NCBI GenBank assembly: GCA_020048915.1
Contig: JAIFLU010000017.1
Span: 1-64,000, forward strand
DNA from: Bacteroidota bacterium
GTDB lineage: Bacteria; Bacteroidota; Bacteroidia; Bacteroidales; JAAUTT01
Length of the DNA: 64,000 bases
Direction: 5' to 3'
Shown here piece after piece: positions 63,973 through 64,000 of this stretch; the first letter of the stretch is position 1, and every line of letters begins with the position of its first letter. The notes below the pieces were generated by a model that worked only from the letters and a program-made list of their open reading frames with translations, ran no database searches and was not told the DNA's origin. Made by a program: the position numbers and the translations under genes.

Positions 63973-64000
63973 TTAAAAAGTAATTACCACGTCGTTTCCC
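63973..64000 (-). CDS. Possible C-terminal end of an upstream gene (partial)
   Basis: The last bases of the window read GNDVVITF and TAA on the minus strand, a plausible terminal beta-strand of a secreted enzyme running in from the right. Only nine codons are visible, so this is weak. The 39 bases to the next ATG contain no promoter I recognise. Confidence 0.25.

Noticed and set aside
1-64000. tRNA or rRNA genes, CRISPR arrays, insertion sequences and prophage genes
   Set aside because: None was recognised: no evenly spaced repeats, transposase, integrase or structural RNA motifs were seen in the spacers or in the reading frames.

Overview
The window looks like a chromosomal segment from a Bacteroidota bacterium, most likely order Bacteroidales. 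The grounds are an AT-rich genome, secreted enzymes of families typical of that phylum (GH92, GH97, GH106, GH78, GH29, GH2), one type IX secretion sorting domain, a Bacteroides-style promoter (TTG-N20-TAnnTTTG) and an FHS-type sugar permease. The genetic code is standard: TGA ends real genes here.

Layout. The left edge (1-2390) holds the 5' part of a class I (DhnA-type) aldolase on the minus strand. Facing away from it is a wrecked plus-strand locus in which the N-terminus of a DeoR-family regulator, frameshifted in its helix-turn-helix, is joined to a glycosidase-like gene that has lost its own 5' end and carries an in-frame TGA. A strong hairpin at 2358-2387 closes this unit. From 2400 to the right edge every gene is on the minus strand, so transcription runs right to left. 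This array of about 61 kb holds about 27 predicted secreted or surface carbohydrate enzymes: two related beta-propeller lipoproteins near its ends, three GH78 and one GH106 rhamnosidase-type enzymes, two full GH29 fucosidases plus one fragment, GH36, GH97, GH65-like, two GH92, three GH2 (one a beta-mannosidase), GH3, GH43, GH5, GH28 and two GH28-like beta-helix enzymes, three other six-hairpin glycosidases, a sugar esterase, a Tat-exported Gfo/Idh/MocA oxidoreductase, a DUF1593 protein and a thioredoxin-like protein. An MFS sugar permease lies at the downstream end.

How it could work. The enzymes would strip rhamnose, fucose, galactose, mannose, xylose/arabinose, glucose and galacturonic acid from a highly branched plant-like heteropolysaccharide. 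In the middle (32948-38547) a tight four-gene unit combines an outer lipoprotein beta-mannosidase with three cytoplasmic enzymes: a mannose/lyxose isomerase, a PfkB kinase and an MtlD-type dehydrogenase. That suggests the route mannose to fructose to fructose-6-phosphate, with a mannitol-1-phosphate branch. It has the best promoter in the window. No SusC/SusD pair, sulfatase or intact regulator is present, so import and control must lie elsewhere or to the right.

The most distinctive property is repeated gene turnover. Several gene junctions carry broken gene pieces: a GH2 tail at 3931, an internally deleted signal-peptide gene at 11574, a beta-helix tail at 29969, an internally deleted beta-helix gene at 49228, a GH29 head at 62399 and a GH-like tail at 2400. 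Base composition is also visibly patchy: an AT-rich block at about 11.7-24 kb, a more GC-rich block at about 28-49 kb, and an AT-rich block at 57-62 kb. The array looks assembled and edited by recombination.
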